From: Acidobacteriaceae bacterium | GTDB taxonomy: Bacteria; Acidobacteriota; Terriglobia; Terriglobales; Acidobacteriaceae | Direction: 5' to 3' | NCBI GenBank assembly: GCA_003134435.1 | Contig: PLBE01000126.1 | Coordinates: 1-40,733, forward strand | DNA length: 40,733 bases | Shown here: in pieces, positions 24,754 through 33,726 of the stretch | How positions within the stretch are numbered: the stretch's first letter is position 1 | Layout of the letters: each line of letters opens with the position of its first letter | Program-made: the position numbers and the translations under genes | The notes under the pieces: generated by a model | Told to the model about the DNA's origin: nothing | Seen by the model: the letters and a program-made list of their open reading frames with translations, nothing else | The model's database searches: none

Positions 24754-27700
24754 CAGAAAGACTGCCCCACGCTGAACGAAAAATTAAAATGTCCGGCGCG
24801 CTGATACCCAAACTGCCCAACCGTACTGCCGGTCACAGTGTTGGTCGTGATGTTCGTGTAACTGGGAAAGTAAGGCGGATTCAAATTGTATCCGAAGTCG
24901 AAGCGCAACGGTCCTATGGGAGTCTGGTAGCGCACGCCTACGCCCACCGCATGCGAAACGTAATTGTAGTTGCACTTCAAATGCGTGGCCGCCTCGAAAC
25001 AGAAGGACTCGTTCGGCTGGTGAAAGCGCCCCAGGCTGGGCAGCAGTTCCTGGGGACGCGCAAAAACGTTACCCATATCCTCGAAAATCGTAAAGCCGAT
25101 ATTGTCCCAGAGGTAAGGCACGGTGACATTTGGAAAACGCATCTCCAGATTGTTGACGAAAACCGCGCTGCCGCCCACGGGAAATCCGGTGAACGGGTCG
25201 CGCGGTCCTGCTTGATTTAACCCGAATCCGCGAAGAGAGTTGCCGCCCCCGCTGAAAAACCTTTCTGGTAACGGTACCAGAGTGCGGGTTTCGGGCGCGG
25301 TCTGTGAGGGATCGAGCAGAACCGTGTTGCCGAAAGGATTCTCGATCCCCACGCTGGTGGAGCGGGCAAAAACGAAACCCTGCCCCGTGCTGCGATTGCG
25401 AAAGAGCGTGTGATAGGTCGAGTTCTTGACCAGGACGCGGCTGAAGTCGGCCTCGGAACCAAAATAGCTGGACGCGACTCCGCCTTCGGCCGTGGTGTAG
25501 CTGCCCCGCGTACTTTCCAGGTCGCTGTCACGGCGGTTGCGAATGTAGAGGAAATTAGGCGTTCCCACCCGCGTTGGCTTGGAGAGCAGCGGGATCAGGT
25601 CGCTGGTGACCTCGATGTTGCTGGCCTCGACCCGGCGGTAACTGAAACGGTAAGCGAGCGTCGTGAGTTCGCGGTCCTGCACTTTGTAAAGCACCTGCAA
25701 TATCTGGAAAGTCTGCTCCAGCCGCTTCGAGGTAAACGTGGAAACGTCGACGGTATTGTCGTACAGGCCGGTCGAGGTGAAACGAAGGTTGTCGCGATTC
25801 AGCAGTTTGGGAATATCGAAGCTGACCAGCACTCTTTGCTGCAGGCGTCCAATGTTAGTCTTGGCCGTGAGCGTCTGATGACGGCCGCCGACATTGATGC
25901 GGCTGATCCCAAACGAAACCCTCGGACTCACGCCGGTGGCCCCCAGCGGCTGGTTGGTTCCGAACGAGGGCTGCCCCGTCTGGAATTCAATCCCGACACC
26001 GTAATCGAAGGTGTAGCGATCCGCCTCGCGGGTAGTGACCAGTACGTTCTTACGCGACTCGGTGCCGTCGGGATTCTGGATGGCGGTGTCCACCTGCTTA
26101 AACAGGCCGAGATCGTACAAGCGCCGCTGGCTCTCGAGCATGTCCTGCTGGCTCAGCGGCGCCCCCGGTTGCACCCGCATTTCCCGCCGGGCAACGCCCG
26201 GACGTGTGTAATGCAAGCCGTCGAGAAAAACCTGATTGACAAAAAACTGTTCGCCTTCATGAATCGAGAAGGTAACGCCCACCCGCGGCAAATTGTCCCC
26301 TGACGGAACCGGAACATAGGCAACATCGACCGTGGCGTTCGGAAACCCATTATCGAAATATTTGCTCAGGATCGTGTCGCGATCGTCGGCCAGGCTCGAT
26401 TCGTCGAAGCCCTGAGCTTCGGCAGTGGAAATTTCCGGAAGCTGTTCCTGAGGAAGCGTGTAGTTGCCTTCGATCCGCACCCACGCTACCCGCGTCTGCG
26501 CGCCCTCCTTCACCGTGATCTGGATGGCCAACTGGGAGGGATCTCCCTGATAATTATCCAGCAGTCTACTGACAACTTCGACTTGCCGGAACCCGCTGGC
26601 TTTATAAAGTTCCTGGATATTGCGCACATCCTCTTCGAGCAGCACTTCGCTGTACCGGCCGTGACTGAACAAGCGCCCGGCGGCTTGATTTTGCATGTGC
26701 GAGCGTATCAGTTCGTCGGGAAAATATCTGTTTCCCGAAATACGAATCGCAACCAGCTTGTGGCGATCTCCCGGATTGACCGTATAAACCACCAGGAGAT
26801 TCTTGCCCTCGAGCGCGGTCTGCTGGTTCACGCTCACGCTGGCTTCAAAATAGCCCAGCGTCTGAAGGTGGTTCTGCACGTTGCGCCGGCCTTCATTGAG
26901 TAGATCGTCGTCCACCGCGCCTTCCTCATAGATGGGAACCAGCCTTCTGAGCACGCGCTGGCTGAGCTTAAAGCCGTCGGCGGCAATTTCCACCACCGGG
27001 CCGCGGTCCACTTTGAAAACGTAATCCACCGTGTTGTGCTCGGCATGGTACGTGCGACTCGCAACCTCGACCTGGGCTAGAAGACGGTCCTGCTTCTGGT
27101 AGCGGCTGCGAATTCGTTGCAGCGCACGCGCGATGCGACTCGATAACACAGAATCGCCCGCGTGCAGCCTGGCGATCTCCTTGATCTCGGCGATGGAATA
27201 ACCCGCGTCGCCCTCTAACCCGATCTCTCCGACGACCGCCCGCGGACCGGGGTTGACATGGAAGGTCAGGTTGACCTGCCGTTGCGGATCGTCGCGCTGC
27301 TCGCTGATGCTCACCTTCGATTGGTGAAATCCATTTTCCTCCATCACTCGTTGGATGCCGGCGCGCGCCCGATCGAGTTTCTCTGCAGCGTAAAGCTCGC
27401 CGAGTTGCAGGCGCGTGGCGCTCACCAGTTGGTTGGCCGAAGGATTCGCGGAAACACCCTCCATGATCACCATGCCCACGAAAAAATTGGCGACCGTCAG
27501 AAAGCGCAGCCGCACGCCTGCGGTTTCGGTGCGATCGGCTTCTGCCTGAATGTCGGAGAATCGTCCCGTGGCGAACAGAACCTGCATGGCGTCGTGGAGG
27601 TTTTCCCGCGTAAGCGGTTCGCCGATCTTGAGCGGAGTGGCCGCCAACAGCGCCGCGGCTTCTTCCCCAGGCACGTCCGGAAGTTCGATTTGATCGATGG

Positions 27701-27938
27701 GTAATCCGACGTACGACGCAATCGTCCCGAATTGCGCTGCCGACTGCTGAGGATGTCCCAGGGGATGTTCCCTGGGATTTTCCAGCGTCTGCTGCTGGGC
27801 TGCAGGCGGACCCACCGCCCAACTTCCCGCGGGCGCGGCCAGCACCACTATTAGAAACACCAGTACAGTTTGGACGGGCGCGAGAGACCGTCCCCACGAG
27901 ACCAGAACTTCTTCACCGAAATCAGGCTCAGCAACCAT
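24753..27938 (-). CDS. Omp85-family outer-membrane assembly protein (BamA/TamA-like)
   Basis: Outer-membrane beta-barrel insertase. The 1061 residues have a signal-like stretch near residue 20 (VQTVLVFLIVVLAAPAG), a series of POTRA-like repeats (e.g. RVMEENGFHQSKVSI, RNVQNHLQTLGYFEASVSV, ISGNRYFPDELIRSHM, GNYTLPQEQLPEI, RLYDLGLFKQVDTAI) and a C-terminal barrel from about residue 640. The barrel has a glycine-rich SGGGNSLRGFGLNQ (VRGF-like) motif, the usual L6 lock signature, and ends in Phe. The ATG at 27936-27938 is chosen because longer forms overlap the divergent gene. It may be BamA-like or TamA-like; tamB downstream favours a TamA-like role. Confidence 0.92.
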   Translation of the reverse strand: MVAEPDFGEEVLVSWGRSLAPVQTVLVFLIVVLAAPAGSWAVGPPAAQQQTLENPREHPLGHPQQSAAQFGTIASYVGLPIDQIELPDVPGEEAAALLAATPLKIGEPLTRENLHDAMQVLFATGRFSDIQAEADRTETAGVRLRFLTVANFFVGMVIMEGVSANPSANQLVSATRLQLGELYAAEKLDRARAGIQRVMEENGFHQSKVSISEQRDDPQRQVNLTFHVNPGPRAVVGEIGLEGDAGYSIAEIKEIARLHAGDSVLSSRIARALQRIRSRYQKQDRLLAQVEVASRTYHAEHNTVDYVFKVDRGPVVEIAADGFKLSQRVLRRLVPIYEEGAVDDDLLNEGRRNVQNHLQTLGYFEASVSVNQQTALEGKNLLVVYTVNPGDRHKLVAIRISGNRYFPDELIRSHMQNQAAGRLFSHGRYSEVLLEEDVRNIQELYKASGFRQVEVVSRLLDNYQGDPSQLAIQITVKEGAQTRVAWVRIEGNYTLPQEQLPEISTAEAQGFDESSLADDRDTILSKYFDNGFPNATVDVAYVPVPSGDNLPRVGVTFSIHEGEQFFVNQVFLDGLHYTRPGVARREMRVQPGAPLSQQDMLESQRRLYDLGLFKQVDTAIQNPDGTESRKNVLVTTREADRYTFDYGVGIEFQTGQPSFGTNQPLGATGVSPRVSFGISRINVGGRHQTLTAKTNIGRLQQRVLVSFDIPKLLNRDNLRFTSTGLYDNTVDVSTFTSKRLEQTFQILQVLYKVQDRELTTLAYRFSYRRVEASNIEVTSDLIPLLSKPTRVGTPNFLYIRNRRDSDLESTRGSYTTAEGGVASSYFGSEADFSRVLVKNSTYHTLFRNRSTGQGFVFARSTSVGIENPFGNTVLLDPSQTAPETRTLVPLPERFFSGGGNSLRGFGLNQAGPRDPFTGFPVGGSAVFVNNLEMRFPNVTVPYLWDNIGFTIFEDMGNVFARPQELLPSLGRFHQPNESFCFEAATHLKCNYNYVSHAVGVGVRYQTPIGPLRFDFGYNLNPPYFPSYTNITTNTVTGSTVGQFGYQRAGHFNFSFSVGQSF

Positions 27939-27958
27939 TGCAGATGAGGACCGGCACC

Positions 27959-27965
27959 TATAATA
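27959..27965. promoter_or_regulatory. Symmetric -10 element between Omp85 and ThiF genes
   Basis: The plus strand reads TATAATA: TATAAT at 27959-27964 faces the ThiF gene and TATTAT at 27965-27960 faces the Omp85 gene. Each lies at a sensible distance from its start (about 37- and 15-base leaders). No convincing -35 is seen on either side. A shared bidirectional promoter is the simplest reading. Confidence 0.5.
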
Positions 27966-28007
27966 CTGGTTTGAAACCTCGAGTAAGGTAATCGCTGAGG
28001 TTATTAC

Positions 28008-29051
28008 ATGAAAATGGGCGACTCGCAGATCGGCGACCCGCAAATCAACGATCGCTACTCGCGGCAAGTGCTGTTCCATGAGATCGGAGCGGACGGGCAG
28101 ACCAGGCTGGCGCGGGCGCGCGTGGTCATCGTCGGATGTGGCGCCACCGGTTCTGCCCTGGCCTCGTTGCTGGCGCGTTCAGGCGTGGGCACTTTACGGA
28201 TTGTCGACCGCGACTACGTCGAGCCCAGCAATCTGCAGCGGCAATCCTTGTTCGACGAAGAGGACGCCCGCCAATCGCTGCCCAAGGCAATCGCGGCGGC
28301 GCGGCAGATCGGGCGCTTCAACTCCCAAATCGTGGTCGAACCTCAGGTTGACGATCTGATTCCGGCCAACGCTGATTCCCTGCTCGGCGGCTGCCAGCTC
28401 ATTCTCGATGGCACTGACAATTTCGAGACCCGTTACTTGATGAATGACTACGCAGTGAAGAATTCCGTGACGTGGATCTACGCGGCGGCGCTCGGCAGCT
28501 ATGCCGCCACCATGAACATTCGGCCGGGCGAAACGGCCTGCCTCGCTTGCATTTTTCCGGAATCGCCCCGGGGAACGGTCGAGACCTGCGAGACTGCCGG
28601 CATTCTCAATTCCGCCGTCAATCTGGTGGCTTCCATCGCCGCCAGCGAGGCCCTGAAATTTCTGGTGGGCGCGGCTTCGAGGATGCGGGGGACGCTGCTC
28701 TCCTGGGATGTCTGGACCAACGATCGGGCCGAGGTGGCGACGACTCATTCGCGGGCAGGATGCCGCGCCTGCTCACGAGACTTCATTCATCTGGCAGGGG
28801 ATGGGCGTCCCCACATCACTATGTGCGGCAGAAATTCGGTGCAGATCCACGAGCAACAGCGCCCCGTGGACTTCGCGGAACTGAGCGCCCGACTCCAGCC
28901 GCTGGGCAACGTTCGCCATAACGAGTTTGTGCTGAAGTTCTGGCGCGAGCCCTACGAGATGACCCTGTTTCCCGACGGTCGGGCGATCATCAAGGGTACG
29001 ACCGACACCGCCATCGCGCGCAGTCTTTATGCGCGCTACATCGGTAGCTGA
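28008..29051 (+). CDS. ThiF/MoeB/HesA-family adenylyltransferase
   Basis: E1-like enzyme that adenylates the C-terminal Gly of a ubiquitin-like sulfur carrier (ThiS/MoaD type). The 347 residues start with YSRQVLFHEIGADGQTRL, then the ATP loop VVIVGCGATGSALASLLARSGVG, RIVDRDYVEPSNLQRQSLF (with the Arg-finger region) and LILDGTDNFETRYLMND. Zinc Cys pairs are CLAC and CRAC; a Cys sits in VETCETAGILNSAVN. The C-terminal extension (about 265-347) replaces the rhodanese domain of larger MoeB/MoeZ forms. No ThiS/MoaD gene is near, so the pathway (thiamine, molybdopterin or cysteine) is unresolved. The ATG at 28008 has GAGG nine bases upstream. Confidence 0.92.
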   Translation: MKMGDSQIGDPQINDRYSRQVLFHEIGADGQTRLARARVVIVGCGATGSALASLLARSGVGTLRIVDRDYVEPSNLQRQSLFDEEDARQSLPKAIAAARQIGRFNSQIVVEPQVDDLIPANADSLLGGCQLILDGTDNFETRYLMNDYAVKNSVTWIYAAALGSYAATMNIRPGETACLACIFPESPRGTVETCETAGILNSAVNLVASIAASEALKFLVGAASRMRGTLLSWDVWTNDRAEVATTHSRAGCRACSRDFIHLAGDGRPHITMCGRNSVQIHEQQRPVDFAELSARLQPLGNVRHNEFVLKFWREPYEMTLFPDGRAIIKGTTDTAIARSLYARYIGS

Positions 29052-29294
29052 GATCGCTGAATGGCTGAGCATGAGGATGAGGTTCGCGCCTGGTTGTGGC
29101 GCGCACTCGCCAAACCGTTGCATTTTGTCCGCAGCAAATTTCACTAACTTCCCGTCCAAGCCTCGCCGCGATCTCAGTTGTTTAGCCGCCAGCCCCGTGA
29201 ATCTCAGAGACATTCCGAGTTATCTTCCATCCTGGCAGCGAACTGGCCAGCAAACTGCACCCACCCGAGAACGTAAGTCCCCTGTGGAGGCAGT

Positions 29295-29876
29295 ATGCGA
29301 CCCTATTTGCTTTTGATCGCGGTAGTTCTGATGGCAGTGGCAGCCTTTGGCCAACAGCCCGTTCCTCGCCCCGGTCCCGGCTTTTATGGATACGGACCGT
29401 TCATTCCGCTGGTAACTACGCCGGAAATTTCCCTGCAAACTGTCTCGCCGAATCCTGTGGGCGCGACCAACGCCACCACCGGATTGATTGCGGGCGCAAC
29501 CAATGCAACTCTTTCGGAGATTCAGGGATCAACCAGCTCGGTTTATACCGAGGCCGTGTGGTATCAGGGCGGCGCTCCGCTGACGACGTCGCAGGTCCAC
29601 CTATGGCCCGAGCCGCTGGGACGCGAAGGTCGCGTGATGCATGAGCCGCCTGCCTTTAAAGAACGCTCTCGCGAAGAGCGCGCCCCGCGCCAGGAAGCAC
29701 GCGCCGTCTGGATGTATTACACCGGCGCGGAGCATTCCTCCGATGCGGCTCTGGTAGCGAATCAAGCGAAGGGCGTCAGGAAGGCCACGCACGTCCCGTA
29801 TAACAACGACGACGTGAAGCGGCAGAATGAGAAGAACGGCACCGTCACCTACCGCGGCAAGACGGAAAAAATGTAG
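29295..29876 (+). CDS. Secreted protein of unknown function
   Basis: I do not recognise a family. The 193 residues begin with a signal peptide (MRPYLLLIAVVLMAVAAFGQ), followed by a Pro/Gly-rich stretch (PVPRPGPGFYGYGPF) and a Thr/Asn-rich part with a duplicated GATNAT motif (about residues 57-73). The C-terminal half is highly charged (KERSREERAPRQEARAV). The ATG has GGAGG seven bases upstream (tgtGGAGGcagt), so it is very likely translated. There is a 243-bp gap to the ThiF gene, so it has its own promoter somewhere there. Acidobacteriota genomes carry many such short exported proteins; nothing more can be claimed. Confidence 0.7.
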   Translation: MRPYLLLIAVVLMAVAAFGQQPVPRPGPGFYGYGPFIPLVTTPEISLQTVSPNPVGATNATTGLIAGATNATLSEIQGSTSSVYTEAVWYQGGAPLTTSQVHLWPEPLGREGRVMHEPPAFKERSREERAPRQEARAVWMYYTGAEHSSDAALVANQAKGVRKATHVPYNNDDVKRQNEKNGTVTYRGKTEKM

Positions 29877-29967
29877 GGACGGCTCTTGTCGAGCAAGCAT
29901 TAGTTCGCGAACCACCATGCCCTCACCTATGATGGTATGGTGGTCGCGTAGTCGCAGGAGGTGCTTT

Positions 29968-31335
29968 GTGCGAGTGTCGGCCCGGATCAACCCTCGCCGC
30001 ACGATTTCTAATTTCATCACAGCAATTCTCGCTTTTGTCTTCCTGCTCACGGTTAGCCCGCGTCAAAACTACGCTTTTGGTCAGAACTGTACCCCGCCGC
30101 CGAGCAACATGATTGCCTGGTGGCCCGGCGATGGGCACACGCATGACATTCAGGGTGGCCACACCGGCAAACTGGTCAATGCCAGCTACGGAACCGGTAT
30201 GGTCGGACAGGCTTTCAGCTTCAACGGCAGCAATGCATTCGTACAAGTGCCCAACAGCGCAGTTTGGGGTTTCGGCACCTCCGATCTCACCATCGACGTC
30301 TGGGCAAATTTCAGCGCAGTGCGCAACAGCGGGAACGTCGGCCGACTGGATAACGTCTTCATCGGCGACGACAATGGTCCGGAACAACAGAATAAGTGGG
30401 TCTTCGCCCTCAGCGCCGGGGTGCTGACGTTTCACATCAACGGTCCGAACATCGGGCCGCAATTTCTGGCGCAAACTCCGTTTTCCCCCACACCCGGCAC
30501 CTGGTACCTGCTGGCGGTCACGAAAACCTCCGGCACCTACACTATTTGGATCAATGGGGTGCCGAGTACAGGTACATCGCAGACCAACAGCACTCCCATC
30601 CCTCGACCCACTGCTCCGCTCATGATCGGCCAAGCCGAGGGTCTGGGCTATTTTGACGGATTCCTTGACGAAATCGAAATATTCACGCGCGCCCTCAGCG
30701 CAACCGAGATCCAAGCTATCTACAACGCCGGCACCGCGGGGAAATGCAAGCCTGCCATCCTCTCGCCCGCTTCTTTTTCGTTTCCTCCGGAACCGCTGGG
30801 CGTCACCAGCCCGGCTGAGAAATTCACCCTGACTAACTACCAGAATGCCACTACCTTAAATATCGCGAACATCGCATTAGGTGGCTCGGACACCGGCGAT
30901 TTTTCCCTCAGCGCGAAAACTTGTGGCTCGACTCTGAAGCCCCTTGCCAAGTGCACGATCTCGATCACTTTCACTCCCAAGGCCACCGGCGAGCGCATCG
31001 CACAACTGGCGGCGAGCGATGATGCCTACAACACTCCTCAAGTCGCATCTCTTATCGGTTTACCGTCGGCCAGTCTCGCGCCTTCGACGGCGAACTTTGG
31101 CGCGGTAAAAACCGGCACGACCAGTAAACCGTTGAAATTCACTCTCGCCAACAATCAGGCCGTCGCTCTCAACATCGCGAACATCGGGTTTGGAGGAACC
31201 AACCCTGCCGATTTTAAGGTCAGCAGCTCGACCTGCACTTCGTCTTTGTCGGCCAAATCGAAGTGTTCGATCTCAGTCACTTTTACCCCCGGGGGCACCG
31301 GCTCGCGCAGCGGAGACCTGACGGTTGACCGATGA
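29968..31335 (+). CDS. Secreted LamG-like plus choice-of-anchor D protein, C-terminus frameshifted
   Basis: Probable cell-surface protein with carbohydrate- or protein-binding folds. The 455 residues begin GTG with GGAGG six bases upstream, then a membrane/signal segment (FITAILAFVFLLTVSPRQ), a LamG/concanavalin-like domain (about 45-255: MIAWWPGDGHTHD, FDGFLDEIEIFTRALSATEI), then two choice-of-anchor D / HYDIN-type Ig-like repeats (FGAVKTGTTSKPLKFTLANN, CSISVTFTPGGTGSRSGDL). The reading frame stops at 31335 after LTVDR, but the next frame continues DDANDSPQQATLEGTGK to a TAG at 31384, the normal end of such repeats. One extra base near 31327-31330 explains it, by mutation or sequencing error. 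Confidence 0.82.
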   Translation: MRVSARINPRRTISNFITAILAFVFLLTVSPRQNYAFGQNCTPPPSNMIAWWPGDGHTHDIQGGHTGKLVNASYGTGMVGQAFSFNGSNAFVQVPNSAVWGFGTSDLTIDVWANFSAVRNSGNVGRLDNVFIGDDNGPEQQNKWVFALSAGVLTFHINGPNIGPQFLAQTPFSPTPGTWYLLAVTKTSGTYTIWINGVPSTGTSQTNSTPIPRPTAPLMIGQAEGLGYFDGFLDEIEIFTRALSATEIQAIYNAGTAGKCKPAILSPASFSFPPEPLGVTSPAEKFTLTNYQNATTLNIANIALGGSDTGDFSLSAKTCGSTLKPLAKCTISITFTPKATGERIAQLAASDDAYNTPQVASLIGLPSASLAPSTANFGAVKTGTTSKPLKFTLANNQAVALNIANIGFGGTNPADFKVSSSTCTSSLSAKSKCSISVTFTPGGTGSRSGDLTVDR

Positions 31336-31620
31336 CGCCAACGATAGCCCGCAGCAAGCTACTTTAGAGGGCACTGGAAAATAGTGGATCGACGGAAGGC
31401 GATGACAATCCACGGTTGATGTTTGTATGGAATAGGTCGCCGAGCGTTCCGTACGTCCCCTTAACGGCTCGAGATCGTGTCGCCGCGATTGCGATCCGGT
31501 GTTCGTGCAACGAACCGGACTTGCGCGGTGTCGAAAAACCAACCATTCTGGAATCCAATCTGCTATCTTCGTCGATTGATTCTTTCGACCCATACCATGC
31601 AGGCGCCGCACGCGCCGAGG

Positions 31621-32907
31621 ATGACTGCCTTCATGCCTGAACTTGCTCGACCGGAACCCTCTCGCCTTTATCGCTGGATCGTGCTGATCTTTATCAGCCT
31701 CGCGATGTTTGGAAACTACTACGTTTACGACTGCATCGCGCCCATCGCCGACCTGCTCTCGAAGCAACTCGGTTTTTCCGATTCCAACATCGGATTGCTG
31801 CAAGCGATTTACAGTATCCCGAACGTCCTCATGGTGCTGATCGGCGGCTATATCGTCGATCGCATCGGGGCGCGCAAGGCGATTTTTATCTTTGGGAGCA
31901 TCTGCCTCGCCGGAGCGGTCGTGACCGCGCTTTCCGGCAAACTGGCGGTGATGGCCTCGGGGCGACTGATCTTCGGGATGGGCGCCGAATCGCTGATCGT
32001 AGCGGTCACCACGGCGATCGCCAAGTGGTTCCGCGGCAAGGAATTGAGTTTCGCTTTTGGCATCAACCTGATGATCGCGCGGCTGGGTTCGTGGCTGGCA
32101 CAGAATTCCCCCACCTGGGCTAAGTTCGCCTATGGCAATTGGCGGTCTCCCCTGCTGATCTCGGTGGCCTTCGCCACCTTCTGCGTGACCGGCGCGATCG
32201 CCTACTGGGTAATGGAGGTGCACGCGGAGAAGCGCTACGATCTGGGCCACGCCGGATCAACCGACAAAGTCGTATTTAGCGATGTCTATAAGTTTGGCGT
32301 GTCGTACTGGTACATTGTGGCGCTCTGCATCGTGTTCTATTCCGCCATCTTTCCGTTCGAGACCTTTGCCATCAAGTTCTTCATGGAAGCTCATGGCACC
32401 AGCCGCGAACTGGGCGGCTTCCTGGTCAGCATCCTCACCGCATTCACCATGTTCGGAACCCCGGCCTTCGGGCTGTTCGCGGACAAGATCGGCAAACGCG
32501 CCCTGTTGATGATGCTGGGCTCTCTGCTGTTGATCCCCGTTTACCTGATCATGGGATACACCCATATCAGCCTGTACGTGCCGATGGCGATGATGGGAGT
32601 CGCCTTTTCGCTTATTCCGGCTCTGATGTGGCCTTCCGTCGCCTATATCGTCGACCAGTCCAAGCTGGGCACCGCATACGGGCTGATGACCATGATCCAG
32701 AACATAGGGTTGGCGGGCTTCAACCTGCTGATCGGATGGGCGAACGACCACAGCCACGCCAGCGCGCAAAACCCGGATGGGTATCGGATGGGGATGTGGA
32801 TCTTCTCCCTGCTGGGTTTCTTAGGGGTTTTCTTCGCCTTTCTGTTGCGGCGACGGGAACTTGGTCCGCACGGGCATGGGCTGGAAACAATCACGGCTAA
32901 AGGGTAG
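31621..32907 (+). CDS. MFS transporter
   Basis: Inner-membrane secondary transporter of unknown substrate. The 428 residues show about twelve hydrophobic segments and the MFS motif A, GGYIVDRIGARKAIF, between helices 2 and 3, with a related loop GLFADKIGKRALL between helices 8 and 9. Its length is typical of the family. Possible starts are ATG at 31597, 31621 and 31633; none has a good ribosome site at the right distance, so the N-terminus is uncertain by up to 12 residues. It stands alone between the frameshifted surface protein and the sigma factor gene, so neighbours give no substrate hint. Confidence 0.9.
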   Translation: MTAFMPELARPEPSRLYRWIVLIFISLAMFGNYYVYDCIAPIADLLSKQLGFSDSNIGLLQAIYSIPNVLMVLIGGYIVDRIGARKAIFIFGSICLAGAVVTALSGKLAVMASGRLIFGMGAESLIVAVTTAIAKWFRGKELSFAFGINLMIARLGSWLAQNSPTWAKFAYGNWRSPLLISVAFATFCVTGAIAYWVMEVHAEKRYDLGHAGSTDKVVFSDVYKFGVSYWYIVALCIVFYSAIFPFETFAIKFFMEAHGTSRELGGFLVSILTAFTMFGTPAFGLFADKIGKRALLMMLGSLLLIPVYLIMGYTHISLYVPMAMMGVAFSLIPALMWPSVAYIVDQSKLGTAYGLMTMIQNIGLAGFNLLIGWANDHSHASAQNPDGYRMGMWIFSLLGFLGVFFAFLLRRRELGPHGHGLETITAKG

Positions 32908-32929
32908 CGGGTTGGTCCCAGCGGTTACA

Positions 32930-32954
32930 AAAGTGCCAGCCTGCCCAGCACTTT
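32930..32954. terminator. Weak hairpin after the MFS gene
   Basis: AAAGTGC (32930-32936) and GCACTTT (32948-32954) are perfectly inverted with an 11-nt loop, 22 bp after the MFS stop. No T-run follows on the plus strand, so any terminator role is doubtful. Confidence 0.25.
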
Positions 32955-33105
32955 GGCCGGATAGATCCTTCCCGAAACTACAGTTTTTGGTATTCTGACG
33001 GCTTGGAAACGGTCGGGATCGCTTTCGCGACTCCCTTGGCAAATTTGTACAACGAAAAGAGTTCGAAGCCGCATCTGAAGCAATAGCGGCCGGAAGAAAA
33101 GCGAC

Positions 33106-33696
33106 TTGACCGACCCGAAGCAACGCATCACGGAAGCAGAGGCAATCGAGCAGGCGAAGCAGGGCGACGAAGCAGCCTTCGAACTCCTGTATCAACTGCA
33201 CAAACGCCGCGTGTACTCGCTATGTTTGCGCATGGTGTCCAATCCCGCCCAGGCCGAAGATCTGGCCCAGGAAGCGTTTCTTCAGCTTTTTCGCAAGATC
33301 GGCACTTTCCGGGGCGAGTCTGCCTTCTCGACTTGGCTGCACCGCATGACCGTAAACGTCGTGCTGATGCAACTGCGCAGGAAGGGCCTGCCCGTCGTGT
33401 CGCTGGAAGAAACTCTGGAATCGGAAGACGAAACTCCCAGAAAAGAATTTGGCACCAGGGATGTGAGACTGACCGGCTCCATCGATCGGCTCCAATTGCA
33501 GCGGGCAATCGACAAGTTGCCGCCGGGCTATCGCACGGTTTTTGTATTGCATGACGTTGAAGGGTTCGAACATAACGAGATTGCCGAATTAGTGGGTTGC
33601 TCGATTGGCAACAGCAAGTCGCAGCTTCACAAGGCGAGATTGAAGCTGCGGGATTATCTGAAGTTCATGAGAGCCGAAAAGGCCAAGACTGGTTAG
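33106..33696 (+). CDS. ECF-family RNA polymerase sigma factor
   Basis: Directs RNA polymerase to a stress or envelope regulon. The 196 residues contain region 2 ([39 protein letters not shown] to [17 protein letters not shown]) and region 4 ([45 protein letters not shown]), joined by a linker of about 50 residues. TTG start at 33106 with GGAAG nearby upstream. A zinc-finger anti-sigma gene follows 30 bp later and a DUF4097 gene after that; the sigma/anti-sigma order and the anti-sigma's membrane helix point to control by an envelope signal. Autoregulation is likely, but I cannot place an ECF promoter with confidence. Confidence 0.93.
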   Translation: MTDPKQRITEAEAIEQAKQGDEAAFELLYQLHKRRVYSLCLRMVSNPAQAEDLAQEAFLQLFRKIGTFRGESAFSTWLHRMTVNVVLMQLRRKGLPVVSLEETLESEDETPRKEFGTRDVRLTGSIDRLQLQRAIDKLPPGYRTVFVLHDVEGFEHNEIAELVGCSIGNSKSQLHKARLKLRDYLKFMRAEKAKTG

Positions 33697-33726
33697 TTGG
33701 AACTGCGGTACTGGGGAGAGTCTGCT

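Noticed and set aside
29827-29967. Upstream extension of the LamG-like protein
   Set aside because: The GTG at 29968 has a strong ribosome site and a signal segment follows; the extension overlaps the previous gene.
31273-32250. Open frame antisense to the MFS gene and the surface protein end
   Set aside because: Hydrophilic, repetitive composition typical of the reverse strand of a membrane protein gene.
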